DNA from: an uncultured Oscillospiraceae bacterium
Lineage (GTDB): Bacteria; Bacillota; Clostridia; Oscillospirales; Oscillospiraceae
Direction: 5' to 3'
Length of the DNA: 64,000 nucleotides
Assembly: GCA_934622035.1 (NCBI GenBank)
Contig: CAKTVG010000011.1
Coordinates: forward strand, 1 to 64,000
In this document: one piece after another, positions 41,829 to 50,043 of the stretch
How positions within the stretch are numbered: position 1 is the stretch's first letter
Layout: each line of letters opens with the position of its first letter
Position numbers and translations under genes: made by a program
The notes under the pieces: generated by a model
The model's database searches: none
The model's input: the letters and a program-made list of their open reading frames with translations, nothing else
Told to the model about the DNA's origin: nothing

Positions 41829-43427
41829 ATGTATCAGGAACCCAAAATGCTTGAATCCATCCGCCGCGTGGAAGCGGCGCGTGAGGCGAACCTCCGCCTC
41901 GACCCGCGGCGTATGACCGCAGAGGAAAAGGATGTTCTGCTGAAGACCTATCACCCCGACTATCGCGAGAGCCAGTTTGCCGCGCTGGACTTCGGCCCGA
42001 ACAAGGGCGGCAAGGTCCCGCTGGAGCTGCGCCGCCTTCTGGAGGGTCAGTCCCGCATTCTGGGCAAGCAGATTGATCTTGCCCATCCCGACTATGACAC
42101 CGACGTGCTCATCATCGGTGGCGGCGGCGCGGGTACCTCCGCAGCCATTGAAGCCGACAACACGGGCGCAAGAGTGCTTGTCGTCACAAAGCTGCGCATG
42201 GGCGACGCGAACACCATGATGGCCGAGGGCGGTATTCAAGCCGCCGACAAGCCGAACGACTCCCCCGCGCAGCACTTCCTCGACGCCTACGGCGGCGGCC
42301 ATTTTGCCGCGCAGAAAGATCTGCTCTATAAGCTCGTCACTCAGGCGCCGGAGGCCATCCAGTGGCTGTCCTCCCTCGGCGTGGAGTTTGACAAGGCGCC
42401 CGACGGCACAATGATCACCACCCATGGCGGCGGCACCTCCCGCAAGCGCATGCACGCGGCGAAGGACTACTCGGGCGCGGAGATCATGCGCACCCTGCGC
42501 GACGAGGTGCTCAACCGCGGCATCGAGGTCGTGGACTACACCGCCGCCATCGAGCTGATCAAGGACGATGCCGGACACTGCGCGGGCGCGGTTCTCATGA
42601 ACATGGAGACAAACGAGCTGCTCGTCGCCAGAGCGAAAACCGTCATCCTCGCCACCGGCGGCGCAGGCCGCCTGCACTATCAGGGCTTCCCCACCTCCAA
42701 CCACTACGGCGCGACGGCCGACGGCCTCGTGCTCGGCTACCGTGCGGGCGCAAAGCTCCTGTACCCGGACACGCTTCAGTATCACCCCACCGGCGCGGCC
42801 TTCCCCGCACAGATCTACGGCGCGCTCGTCACGGAAAAGGTGCGCTCCGTCGGTGCGATGCTGGTCAACGTCAACGGCGAGGTCTTCATGAACCCGCTGG
42901 AAACGCGTGACGTCGCGGCGGCAGCCATCATCCGCGAATGCTCCGACCGCTGCAACGGCGTCCCCACGCCGGAGGGCTACGCCGTCTGGCTGGATACCCC
43001 CATGATTGAGCTGCGCCACGGCGCGGGCACGATCGAAAAACGCATTCCCGCCATGATGCGCATGTTCGGCAAGCACGGCATCGACATCCGCACCGAGCCG
43101 ATTCTCGTCTATCCGACCCTGCACTACCAGAACGGCGGCCTGCACATCACGCCGGACGGTCAGACCGATGTGGAAAACCTCTTCGCCGCGGGCGAGGTCG
43201 TCGGCGGCATCCATGGGCGCAACCGTCTGATGGGCAACAGCCTGCTGGACATCATCGTCTTCGGCCGCAGCGCCGGCAAAAACGCCGCCGCAAAGGCAAA
43301 GACCGTGCAGGTTGGGCAGCTCACGCTGGCACATGTGGAAGCCTTTGAGGCCGAACGCCGCGCCGCCTGCGCGGACGCACCCGTGCTTTCCCCGAAGCTG
43401 CTGCCGGACTACACCCGCCGCAGATAA
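41829..43427 (+). CDS. fumarate reductase flavoprotein subunit (FrdA/TfrA-like)
   Basis: A 532-aa flavoprotein. It has VLIIGGGGAGTSAAIEAD (93-110) for FAD binding, MMAEGGIQAA, the substrate-site motif QYHPTGAAFP with the following VTEKVR, LHYQNGGLHI with a conserved His, and NRLMGNSLLD with a conserved Arg. At the site of the covalent FAD-His in membrane enzymes (SHT) it has N128-T129, so FAD should be non-covalent. It lacks signal peptides and heme motifs. It should reduce fumarate to succinate using electrons from the Fe-S subunit encoded just upstream. An aspartate oxidase (NadB) role is less likely given the partner genes. Confidence 0.88.
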   Translation: MYQEPKMLESIRRVEAAREANLRLDPRRMTAEEKDVLLKTYHPDYRESQFAALDFGPNKGGKVPLELRRLLEGQSRILGKQIDLAHPDYDTDVLIIGGGGAGTSAAIEADNTGARVLVVTKLRMGDANTMMAEGGIQAADKPNDSPAQHFLDAYGGGHFAAQKDLLYKLVTQAPEAIQWLSSLGVEFDKAPDGTMITTHGGGTSRKRMHAAKDYSGAEIMRTLRDEVLNRGIEVVDYTAAIELIKDDAGHCAGAVLMNMETNELLVARAKTVILATGGAGRLHYQGFPTSNHYGATADGLVLGYRAGAKLLYPDTLQYHPTGAAFPAQIYGALVTEKVRSVGAMLVNVNGEVFMNPLETRDVAAAAIIRECSDRCNGVPTPEGYAVWLDTPMIELRHGAGTIEKRIPAMMRMFGKHGIDIRTEPILVYPTLHYQNGGLHITPDGQTDVENLFAAGEVVGGIHGRNRLMGNSLLDIIVFGRSAGKNAAAKAKTVQVGQLTLAHVEAFEAERRAACADAPVLSPKLLPDYTRRR

Positions 43428-43447
43428 CAAAAGAAAAGAGAGATAAC

Positions 43448-43747
43448 ATGGCAAGTATTTTTGAGACACTGATGATCGTGTGCTTCGGCCTGTCGTGGCC
43501 CCTTTCCATCGTGCGCACGCTGCGCACAAAATCTGCCAAGGGCAAAAGTCCCTTCTTTATGGTCTTCATCGTCATCGGCTACCTTTGCGGCATCGTCGCC
43601 AAGCTGCTGACGCACACCTACAACCTGGCCTTCTGGTTCTATTTCCCCAACGTGATCCTGGTCAGCACGGAAATTTTCCTGTATTTCCACTATCGCCGCC
43701 GGGAACATGCCTGTGCTGACTGCCCGAAGCCGGTGCAGAACGCATAA
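43448..43747 (+). CDS. small three-helix membrane protein, SemiSWEET/PQ-loop-like
   Basis: A 99-aa protein with three hydrophobic helices and the phrase SWPLSIVRTLRTKSAKGKSPFFM in the first loop, which resembles the PQ-loop/SemiSWEET pattern with WP in place of PQ. The C-terminus has a CxxC pair. As the last gene of the fumarate operon, 20 bp behind frdA, it might transport or sense a small metabolite. That role is a guess from position. Confidence 0.65.
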   Translation: MASIFETLMIVCFGLSWPLSIVRTLRTKSAKGKSPFFMVFIVIGYLCGIVAKLLTHTYNLAFWFYFPNVILVSTEIFLYFHYRRREHACADCPKPVQNA

Positions 43748-43752
43748 TTTTG

Positions 43753-43794
43753 AAAAATCCCTGAGGCAGAGCTTCTCTGCGTCAGGGATTTTCT
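43753..43794 (+). terminator. intrinsic terminator of the fumarate operon
   Basis: A long stem from 43753 to 43792 (AAAATCCCTGA with TCAGGGATTTT, plus an inner CAGAG/CTCTG) is followed by TTCTTT. It ends the operon that starts with the malate dehydrogenase. Confidence 0.85.
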
Positions 43795-43818
43795 TTGTGC
43801 AAAAATTCAAAAAACATA

Positions 43819-43846
43819 TTGACAAGCGCCGCCAAAATGGTATACT
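43819..43846 (+). promoter_or_regulatory. promoter of the glycan-utilisation operon
   Basis: TTGACA (43819-43824) and TATACT (43841-43846) are 16 bp apart. It lies 78 bp before the sugar-binding protein gene and directly before a LacI-type palindrome. Confidence 0.85.
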
Positions 43847-43852
43847 TATCTA

Positions 43853-43870
43853 TGTGACATCGATGCCACA
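43853..43870. promoter_or_regulatory. LacI-type operator candidate
   Basis: TGTGACATCGATGCCACA is an 18-bp palindrome with one mismatched pair, centred on CG as LacI-family operators are. It covers the likely transcription start of the operon. The LacI gene at 53239-54234 is the obvious binder. Confidence 0.65.
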
Positions 43871-43923
43871 TTTCTTCTCAGGCGATTCCGCCGGAACTCA
43901 GCTTACCGATCGGAGGTTTCTCT

Positions 43924-45288
43924 ATGAAAAAAATCGTATCTCTGCTCCTTCTTCTTTCCATGCTGACAGGTCTGGTCTGTCTGGCAGGCTGCAGCGGCAC
44001 GCAGCAGGCCGTGGAGGAGGGCGCAACCGTCGTCACGCTCTATGCGCAAAGCTTTGAGGAATGGATCAACGAGTATCTGAAAAAGCGCGTGGACGAATTC
44101 AACGCCGATCTGACCGACGGCATTCAGCTCGAGGTCAAGTTCTTCCCCGATGATGCCTTTACGGATGCCATTAAGGTTGCAAGGGAAAACAAGTCCGGGC
44201 TGGATCTCTACATGGTCAGCTACGGCAACCTCTGGAGCGACGTGAAGAACGGGCTCTGCCTCCCGCTGGACGACTTGCTCGACCAGAAGTACTTTGACGA
44301 TCTGACGGACAACGCCAACGAGCTGGTAAGCTACAACGGCAAGCACTATGCTTACCCGACACTGACGGAGGCCAGCGCTCTGCTCTTCTACCGCAAGGAC
44401 CTGCTTGAGGCCGCGGGCGTGAGCGCCGCGCCGAAGTCCTGGGCAGAGCTTTACGACGTCTGCGCCAAGCTGAAGGGCTCTCTGAACGCGGCGCAGTATC
44501 CTCTCGGCATGCCGACCGGTCAGGCGCTCGGCTGGGCGACCTGGGGCATGCAGTACAACACCACCGGCGGCCTGGTGCTCGACGACACCTGGACGCAGGT
44601 GCGCATTGAGGAGCCGGGCTACCGTGAGCTTGCGGAGCTGTTCTACAATCTTTACAAGAACGGCTATGCTCCCGCGCAGCAGCTCACCGCCAAGGGCTAC
44701 AACGACATCATCGACGCACTGTGCCAGGACAAGCTCGCCATGACGATCGCGGGCAGCTGGTCCGTTGCGGAAATCATGAACAACTATCCCACCATGGCTG
44801 ATAAGATCGGCGTCGCGCCCATTCCCACAATTGACGGCGACCAAAGCGGCGTGACCGCCACGAACGGCGGCTGGACCTACGCCATCGACTCCGGCAGCCA
44901 GCACCAGAAGGAATCCGCGCGCGTCATCGAATGGATGTTCTGTGAGGACGCCGCGCGGACGGCAGGCTTCTTTGAAGCTGCGCACTATTCCAAGACGCCC
45001 GTCAACAAAAGCGTGCAGGAATACATCGCCGCCAACGCCAAGGACGTCAATACGGAATGGCTTCAGGTCGTCACTGCGGTTTCCAACACCGCCAAGCCCG
45101 AGCCGCTGTTCTCCTGGGACGTCACCGTGGCGGTCATGAAGCTGTTTGACACCGTATCCACCTACGCCACTACCTCAGATTTCGACACACTTTACGACAA
45201 GGCCGTTGAAGCCTGCCTGAGCGACATCGCCTCCGTGCAGGCACGCGCACCGCTGGGCGAGAATCCCCGTCTCGGAGGAACGCAATGA
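43924..45288 (+). CDS. sugar ABC transporter substrate-binding lipoprotein (CUT1)
   Basis: A 454-aa extracellular binding protein. The signal peptide ends in the lipobox LAGC (Cys23). The mature protein has the family 1 solute-binding layout, with YPTLTEASALLFYRKDLLEAAG and IAGSWSVAEIMNNYP as typical hinge and lobe segments. It should capture oligosaccharides for the two permeases encoded next. No ATPase gene is present, so a shared MsmK/UgpC-type ATPase elsewhere is expected. The operator and glycosidase genes point to a furanose oligosaccharide as cargo. Confidence 0.9.
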   Translation: MKKIVSLLLLLSMLTGLVCLAGCSGTQQAVEEGATVVTLYAQSFEEWINEYLKKRVDEFNADLTDGIQLEVKFFPDDAFTDAIKVARENKSGLDLYMVSYGNLWSDVKNGLCLPLDDLLDQKYFDDLTDNANELVSYNGKHYAYPTLTEASALLFYRKDLLEAAGVSAAPKSWAELYDVCAKLKGSLNAAQYPLGMPTGQALGWATWGMQYNTTGGLVLDDTWTQVRIEEPGYRELAELFYNLYKNGYAPAQQLTAKGYNDIIDALCQDKLAMTIAGSWSVAEIMNNYPTMADKIGVAPIPTIDGDQSGVTATNGGWTYAIDSGSQHQKESARVIEWMFCEDAARTAGFFEAAHYSKTPVNKSVQEYIAANAKDVNTEWLQVVTAVSNTAKPEPLFSWDVTVAVMKLFDTVSTYATTSDFDTLYDKAVEACLSDIASVQARAPLGENPRLGGTQ

Positions 45289-46166
45289 AGCATCGCAGCT
45301 TTCGCTACCGTGACAAGGGCGCAGCCTATGCCATGCTGGCCCCGGCGCTGCTGCTGTTGTGCGTTTTTGTTGCGGTACCGCTTGTCATGGCGCTGGTGCG
45401 CAGCGTGCAGGACTACGCCACCTCGGGCTTTGTCGGGCTGAAGAACTATCTTTACGTTCTACAAACGCCCTCCTTTCTGAAATCCTTCGGCAATGTTCTG
45501 CTGATGACCTTTTTCACGGTGCTTCTGACCATGCTCTTCGCATTTCTCTTTGCTCTGCTCATGCGCAGTCTGAACAACCGCCTGGGCTATCTTGCGAGAG
45601 CAGCGGTCTTCCTGCCGTTTTTCATCAGCGGCATTACCTCTGCAATTCTCTTCTTCCTGCTCATCAACTACGGCGGCGGCCTTTTTACCTCCATTCTGAT
45701 CTCTCTTGGAAAAAAGCCCATCGCCTTCGCCGTGGACGGCATCTGGCCCTATGTGACGATCATTGCCATAACGATCTGGATGAGCTTCGGCTATCAGTCG
45801 CTCATCATGTACGCCGGGCTGCTCCAGATTCCGCGCTCGTATTACGAGGCGGCGCAGCTGGACGGTGCAAACGCCTTCGAGCAGGCGGTTTACATCACGC
45901 TGCCAAACATGAAGAACTATTTTGTTCTGATCTGCATCAATATGGTCACGGCGAATTTGCAGATGTTTGAGGTGCCGCTCATGGTCACGGGCGGCGGCCC
46001 GGTAGAGAAAACGCTGACACCGGTGCTCTATCTTTTCAACTCCTTCCGCGACCCCGCGCGCCCGCAGAATGTGACCATTGCCGGTGCGCTGATGGTAATG
46101 GTCGTCATCATGACGATCAATATCATCGTTTTCAAAACCGTCCGCTCGGAAAAATCCGGCGACTGA
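45285..46166 (+). CDS. sugar ABC transporter permease (MalF type)
   Basis: A 293-aa CUT1 permease with six helices and the EAA-loop YYEAAQLDGANAFEQAVYITLPNMK, which contacts the ATPase. The first gene of the permease pair overlaps the binding-protein gene by 4 bp. It forms a heterodimer with the next permease. Confidence 0.92.
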   Translation: MKHRSFRYRDKGAAYAMLAPALLLLCVFVAVPLVMALVRSVQDYATSGFVGLKNYLYVLQTPSFLKSFGNVLLMTFFTVLLTMLFAFLFALLMRSLNNRLGYLARAAVFLPFFISGITSAILFFLLINYGGGLFTSILISLGKKPIAFAVDGIWPYVTIIAITIWMSFGYQSLIMYAGLLQIPRSYYEAAQLDGANAFEQAVYITLPNMKNYFVLICINMVTANLQMFEVPLMVTGGGPVEKTLTPVLYLFNSFRDPARPQNVTIAGALMVMVVIMTINIIVFKTVRSEKSGD

Positions 46167-46179
46167 GGAGGGCTGAACC

Positions 46180-47022
46180 ATGCATCATACCAAGCGCCGC
46201 GCGGCGCTCCTTGCAAAGAGCATTCTTGCCCTGCTCGTCGTTGCGATCATTCTGTTCCCCATTGTGTGGATGCTGCCCGCTGCCTTCAAGGGCCGCACGG
46301 AGCTTTTTGCCGTCCCGAATCACTTTCTGCCCCAGCAATGGACCTTTGAAAATTTCAAAAAGATCTTCACGCTGGATCTGAACGGCTACAGCTTCGTATC
46401 AAGCCTGCTGTCCACCTTTGCCGTTTCGGTCATCGCCGTTGTGCTGTCCCTGCTTGTCAACATGATGGCGGCCTACGTCTTCGCGCGGCTGGATTTCCCG
46501 CTCAAGGGGCTGCTGTGGTGGAGCGTGCTCATCACGATGTTCATCCCCGGCATCACCATCCTGCTGACCTCCATCCGCGTGGTCAACCTGCTGCACATGA
46601 CCGACACGCTGCTGGTGCTGATCATCCCCGGCCTTGCAAGCGCCTATAACATCTTCTATTTCCGGCAGTTCTTTCTCGGCATCCCGCAGAGTTTGGAGGA
46701 TGCGGCGCTGCTGGACGGCGTCGGCCGCTTCGGCATTTTCTGGCGCATTTTCCTGCCGATGAGCAAAACGCCGATGATCGTTATCGGGTGCAGCGTTTTC
46801 ATGGGCTACTGGAACAGCTTCATGTGGCCGACGCTGACCGTCGTCAACAATCCGAAGATCGCCCAGATCACCCAGCTCATCCGCATTCTGAACACATCGT
46901 ATTCCGGCGACTACGGCGTGGTCGTTGCCGCGTCCCTGATCGCCGTCGCAATTCCCCTGGTGCTCTTCCTGATCTTCCAGAAGAAGATCGTCGAGGGCAT
47001 CGCAACCACCGGTCTGAAATGA
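46180..47022 (+). CDS. sugar ABC transporter permease (MalG type)
   Basis: A 280-aa CUT1 permease with six helices and the EAA-loop SLEDAALLDGVGRFGIFWRIFLPMSK. GAGGAGGG precedes the ATG. It pairs with the MalF-type permease. The final helix ends in IFQKKIVEGIATTGLK, the usual C-terminus of MalG-type proteins. Confidence 0.92.
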   Translation: MHHTKRRAALLAKSILALLVVAIILFPIVWMLPAAFKGRTELFAVPNHFLPQQWTFENFKKIFTLDLNGYSFVSSLLSTFAVSVIAVVLSLLVNMMAAYVFARLDFPLKGLLWWSVLITMFIPGITILLTSIRVVNLLHMTDTLLVLIIPGLASAYNIFYFRQFFLGIPQSLEDAALLDGVGRFGIFWRIFLPMSKTPMIVIGCSVFMGYWNSFMWPTLTVVNNPKIAQITQLIRILNTSYSGDYGVVVAASLIAVAIPLVLFLIFQKKIVEGIATTGLK

Positions 47023-47035
47023 AAGGAGACTGTTC

Positions 47036-48121
47036 ATGTTCAATATGGAATCCATCGCCAAACGCCGCGATGGCAAGCGCCGCCGCGAATCGAGCTTCGA
47101 CCGCAGCGGCGGCAACGACGACCGCCGCTATATCCGTCCCGGCGAAACCTTCACCGTTGCGGAGCTGGCCGGCGCAGGCTGCATCCGCCACATCTGGATG
47201 ACCTTCAACAACGAGGGCTTCACGCCGGAGAAAAACGTCCTGCGCAAGGCCGTCCTGCGCATGTACTGGGACGGCGAGACGGAGCCCTCCGTGCAGGCCC
47301 CGCTGGGCGATTTCTTCGGCATGGGCCACGCCATGTCCCGGAATTTCGTTTCCGCGCCCCTGCAAATGAGCCCGGAGGACGGCAAGGGCCTGAACTGCTG
47401 GTGGCCGATGCCCTATGCCGACGGCGCGAAAATCACCGTCACAAACGAGTGCAGCACCACGCTGATCCTCTATTACTATGTGGATTACGAAATTCTGCCC
47501 TCCATCCCTGAAGACCTGCTGCGCTTCCATGCGCAGTGGCGGCGTGAGTGCCCCACCGAGGGCGTTGCGGATCCCGGCGGTGACCGGCACAACGCCTGGT
47601 GCTTTGAGGGCGACAACCTTGACGGTGCCGGAAACTATGTCGTTCTGGAGGCAAAGGGCCGCGGGCACTACTGCGGCTGCAACGTGAACATTCACAATCT
47701 GAATCTTTCCAATCTCTGGGACTGGCCGGGCGAGGGCGACGACATGATCTACATCGACGGCGACGTCGAGCCGACCATCAACGGCACCGGCACGGAAGAT
47801 TATGTCAACATGGCCTGGTGCCCGACGCAGGAATACAGCGCTCCCTACCACGGGCTGATCCTCGGCGGCCGCGACAACTGGAAGGGCAAGATCACCTATT
47901 ACCGCTATCACATCGAGGATCCCATTCTGTTTGACAAGGAAATCCGCGTCACCATTGAACACGGGCATGCGAACCACCGCAGCGACGACTGGAGCACCAC
48001 GGCCTACTGGTATCAGACCGAGCCGCATCTCCCCTTCGCTCCCATTGCGGACGTAAAGCACCGCCTGCCCATTGACGAAGAGCGTCTTTGCCGCGAAGGC
48101 AAGATCATATTTGAAGAATAA
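47036..48121 (+). CDS. GH172 family (DUF2961) glycoside hydrolase
   Basis: A 361-aa protein of the DUF2961 family, now GH172. No signal peptide is visible, so it should act in the cytoplasm on imported sugars. The most conserved block, PGEGDDMIYIDGD followed by INGTGTEDYVN, contains E233 and E254, 21 residues apart, the likely catalytic pair. Known GH172 members act on alpha-D-fructofuranose linkages or as exo-alpha-D-arabinofuranosidases. Together with the DUF4185 lipoprotein of this operon, D-arabinofuranosidase is the best guess. An AAAGGAG ribosome site precedes the ATG. Confidence 0.88.
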   Translation: MFNMESIAKRRDGKRRRESSFDRSGGNDDRRYIRPGETFTVAELAGAGCIRHIWMTFNNEGFTPEKNVLRKAVLRMYWDGETEPSVQAPLGDFFGMGHAMSRNFVSAPLQMSPEDGKGLNCWWPMPYADGAKITVTNECSTTLILYYYVDYEILPSIPEDLLRFHAQWRRECPTEGVADPGGDRHNAWCFEGDNLDGAGNYVVLEAKGRGHYCGCNVNIHNLNLSNLWDWPGEGDDMIYIDGDVEPTINGTGTEDYVNMAWCPTQEYSAPYHGLILGGRDNWKGKITYYRYHIEDPILFDKEIRVTIEHGHANHRSDDWSTTAYWYQTEPHLPFAPIADVKHRLPIDEERLCREGKIIFEE

Positions 48122-48134
48122 GGAGGCAATTCCC

Positions 48135-50042
48135 ATGAAAACAACGCGTTCCATTTCGGTTTTTCTTCTTGCCGCACTGCTTCTCGTAAGTCTCCTCGCA
48201 CCCGGCATCCCGACCGCAAAAGCCCTGACGGAAAAGGTCTATGGGCCGAATCTCGTCGCAAACGGCGGCTCCATGGACAACATTCTCGCAGAAAGCGAGA
48301 CTGAGCGCACCTTGAACATCGACTGGGCGCAGTCCTACCCCGTGGCCACCTTCGGCGGCGCGGGCGCAGACTCCCCCGCAAAGGTGCGCAGCGTGGACGG
48401 CAACAACGTCCTCGTGCTCGAGTACTCCACCGGCGGCTTTGCCAGCTTCTTTGCCGATCTCTACGCCGAGGGCGAAAAGCTGCCCGTGGGCCGGTACGAG
48501 CTGAGCATGGACCTGCTCCCCGCAGGGACGGCCTTTGCCACCGACAACGTCGGCTTCAATCTCGTTGGACAGTATTCCGACATTCGCATCTATGACGGCG
48601 GCTGGAAGAACTGCACCGAAAAGGACGGCGGCTGGCTGCACTACGCCGCAGAGTTCGACATCAACGCCGACAGCGTGGACTCCATTCAGCTGTGGTTCAA
48701 CACCATGAGCGCCGCCCCTGCCGCGAGCGCCCTCTATCTTGACAACCTCTGCATCCGCACCGTGACGGAGGAGGAAATCGAAGAACCCGCCGACCCCATT
48801 CCCGTCCCCGCTGCCCCGAACGCCAAAGAAAACCTGGTTGGCGGCAACGGCACACTGGAAGGCATCCTCGCCGAGGGCGAAACGGAGCGCACCCTGAACA
48901 TTGACTGGAACGTCAGCTATCCTGTAGCCACCTTCGGCGGCCCGGAGGGCGACTCTCCCGCCAAGCTGCGCAATCTCGGGGACAACACCGTCCTCGTGCT
49001 GGAACACACCACCGGCGCCTTCGCCAGCTACTTTGCCGACCTCTATGCAGAGGGCGAAAAGCTCCCCGCGGGCAAGTATGAGCTGAGCATGGACCTGCGC
49101 TCCATGGGCGGCGCCTTTGCCACAGACAACATCGGCTTCAACCTCGTCGGGCAGTATTCCGACATCCGCATCTATGACGGCGGCTGGAAGGACTGCACCG
49201 AGCTGGAAAACGGCTGGCTGCACTATGCCAAGACCTTTGAAATCGCAGAAAACAGCGTCGATTCCATCCAGATGTGGTTCAACACCATGGGCGCAGACCC
49301 CACGCAGGCCGCGCTCTACATCGACAATCTCTGTCTGCGTGCACTGAAGGACGAAACGCCCGAACAGCCGTCGGAGCCGGAGCAGCCCGAAAAGCCTACG
49401 GTCAACGGGCCGAACCTTGTGCATGCCAACGGCAGCTTTGACGGCATTCTGTCCGCAGGTGAGACAGAACGCACCCTGAACGCCGACTGGAACGTCAGCT
49501 ATCCCGCAGCCACCTTCGGCGGCAGCATCAACGGCGACTCCCCCGCAAAGATCCGCAATGTGGACGGCAACAACGTCCTCGTTCTGGAACACTCCACCGG
49601 CAATTTTGCCAGCTTCTTCGCCGATCTCTACGCAGACGGTACGACCCTGCCCGAGGGCAACTACGAGCTGCGCATGGATCTCAAGCCCATCGGCACGAGC
49701 TTCCGCACCGACAACATTGGCTTCAACCTCTACAACCAGTATCAGGACATCCGCATCTACGACAACGGCTGGCGCTGCACGAAGGGCGAGGACGGCTGGT
49801 ACCACTATTCCCGCGTTTTCTCCATCCAGGGCGGCACGGTGGACTCCATCCAGATGTGGTTCAACACCATGGGCCTCTCCCCCGAGGAATGCGCGCTCTA
49901 CATTGACAACCTTTACTTTGCCCGCACCGATGCGCCCGCGACCGGCGACGGCGCACATGCAGGCGTCTTCCTGTGCCTTGCCGCCGCGTCCGTCATGGGG
50001 CTTTGCGCCTGTACTTTCATTCTGAAAAAGAAGGAGAACTGA
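48135..50042 (+). CDS. surface-anchored protein with three carbohydrate-binding-like domains
   Basis: A 635-aa exported protein: signal peptide (1-32), then three tandem domains of about 175 residues (nt about 48243-48767, 48828-49350 and 49407-49926), joined by Glu/Pro-rich linkers, and a C-terminal membrane helix followed by KKKEN. Each domain has the same markers: a start like NLVxxNGSxxGIL, ETERTLN, YPxATFGG, DSPAK, FASFFADLYA, NIGFNL, DIRIYDGGW, SIQMWFNTM and LYIDNL. The pattern suggests a jelly-roll carbohydrate-binding module, but I cannot name a family. No catalytic residues are apparent. It probably displays binding sites for the polysaccharide processed by this operon. Confidence 0.8.
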   Translation: MKTTRSISVFLLAALLLVSLLAPGIPTAKALTEKVYGPNLVANGGSMDNILAESETERTLNIDWAQSYPVATFGGAGADSPAKVRSVDGNNVLVLEYSTGGFASFFADLYAEGEKLPVGRYELSMDLLPAGTAFATDNVGFNLVGQYSDIRIYDGGWKNCTEKDGGWLHYAAEFDINADSVDSIQLWFNTMSAAPAASALYLDNLCIRTVTEEEIEEPADPIPVPAAPNAKENLVGGNGTLEGILAEGETERTLNIDWNVSYPVATFGGPEGDSPAKLRNLGDNTVLVLEHTTGAFASYFADLYAEGEKLPAGKYELSMDLRSMGGAFATDNIGFNLVGQYSDIRIYDGGWKDCTELENGWLHYAKTFEIAENSVDSIQMWFNTMGADPTQAALYIDNLCLRALKDETPEQPSEPEQPEKPTVNGPNLVHANGSFDGILSAGETERTLNADWNVSYPAATFGGSINGDSPAKIRNVDGNNVLVLEHSTGNFASFFADLYADGTTLPEGNYELRMDLKPIGTSFRTDNIGFNLYNQYQDIRIYDNGWRCTKGEDGWYHYSRVFSIQGGTVDSIQMWFNTMGLSPEECALYIDNLYFARTDAPATGDGAHAGVFLCLAAASVMGLCACTFILKKKEN

Positions 50043-50043
50043 A

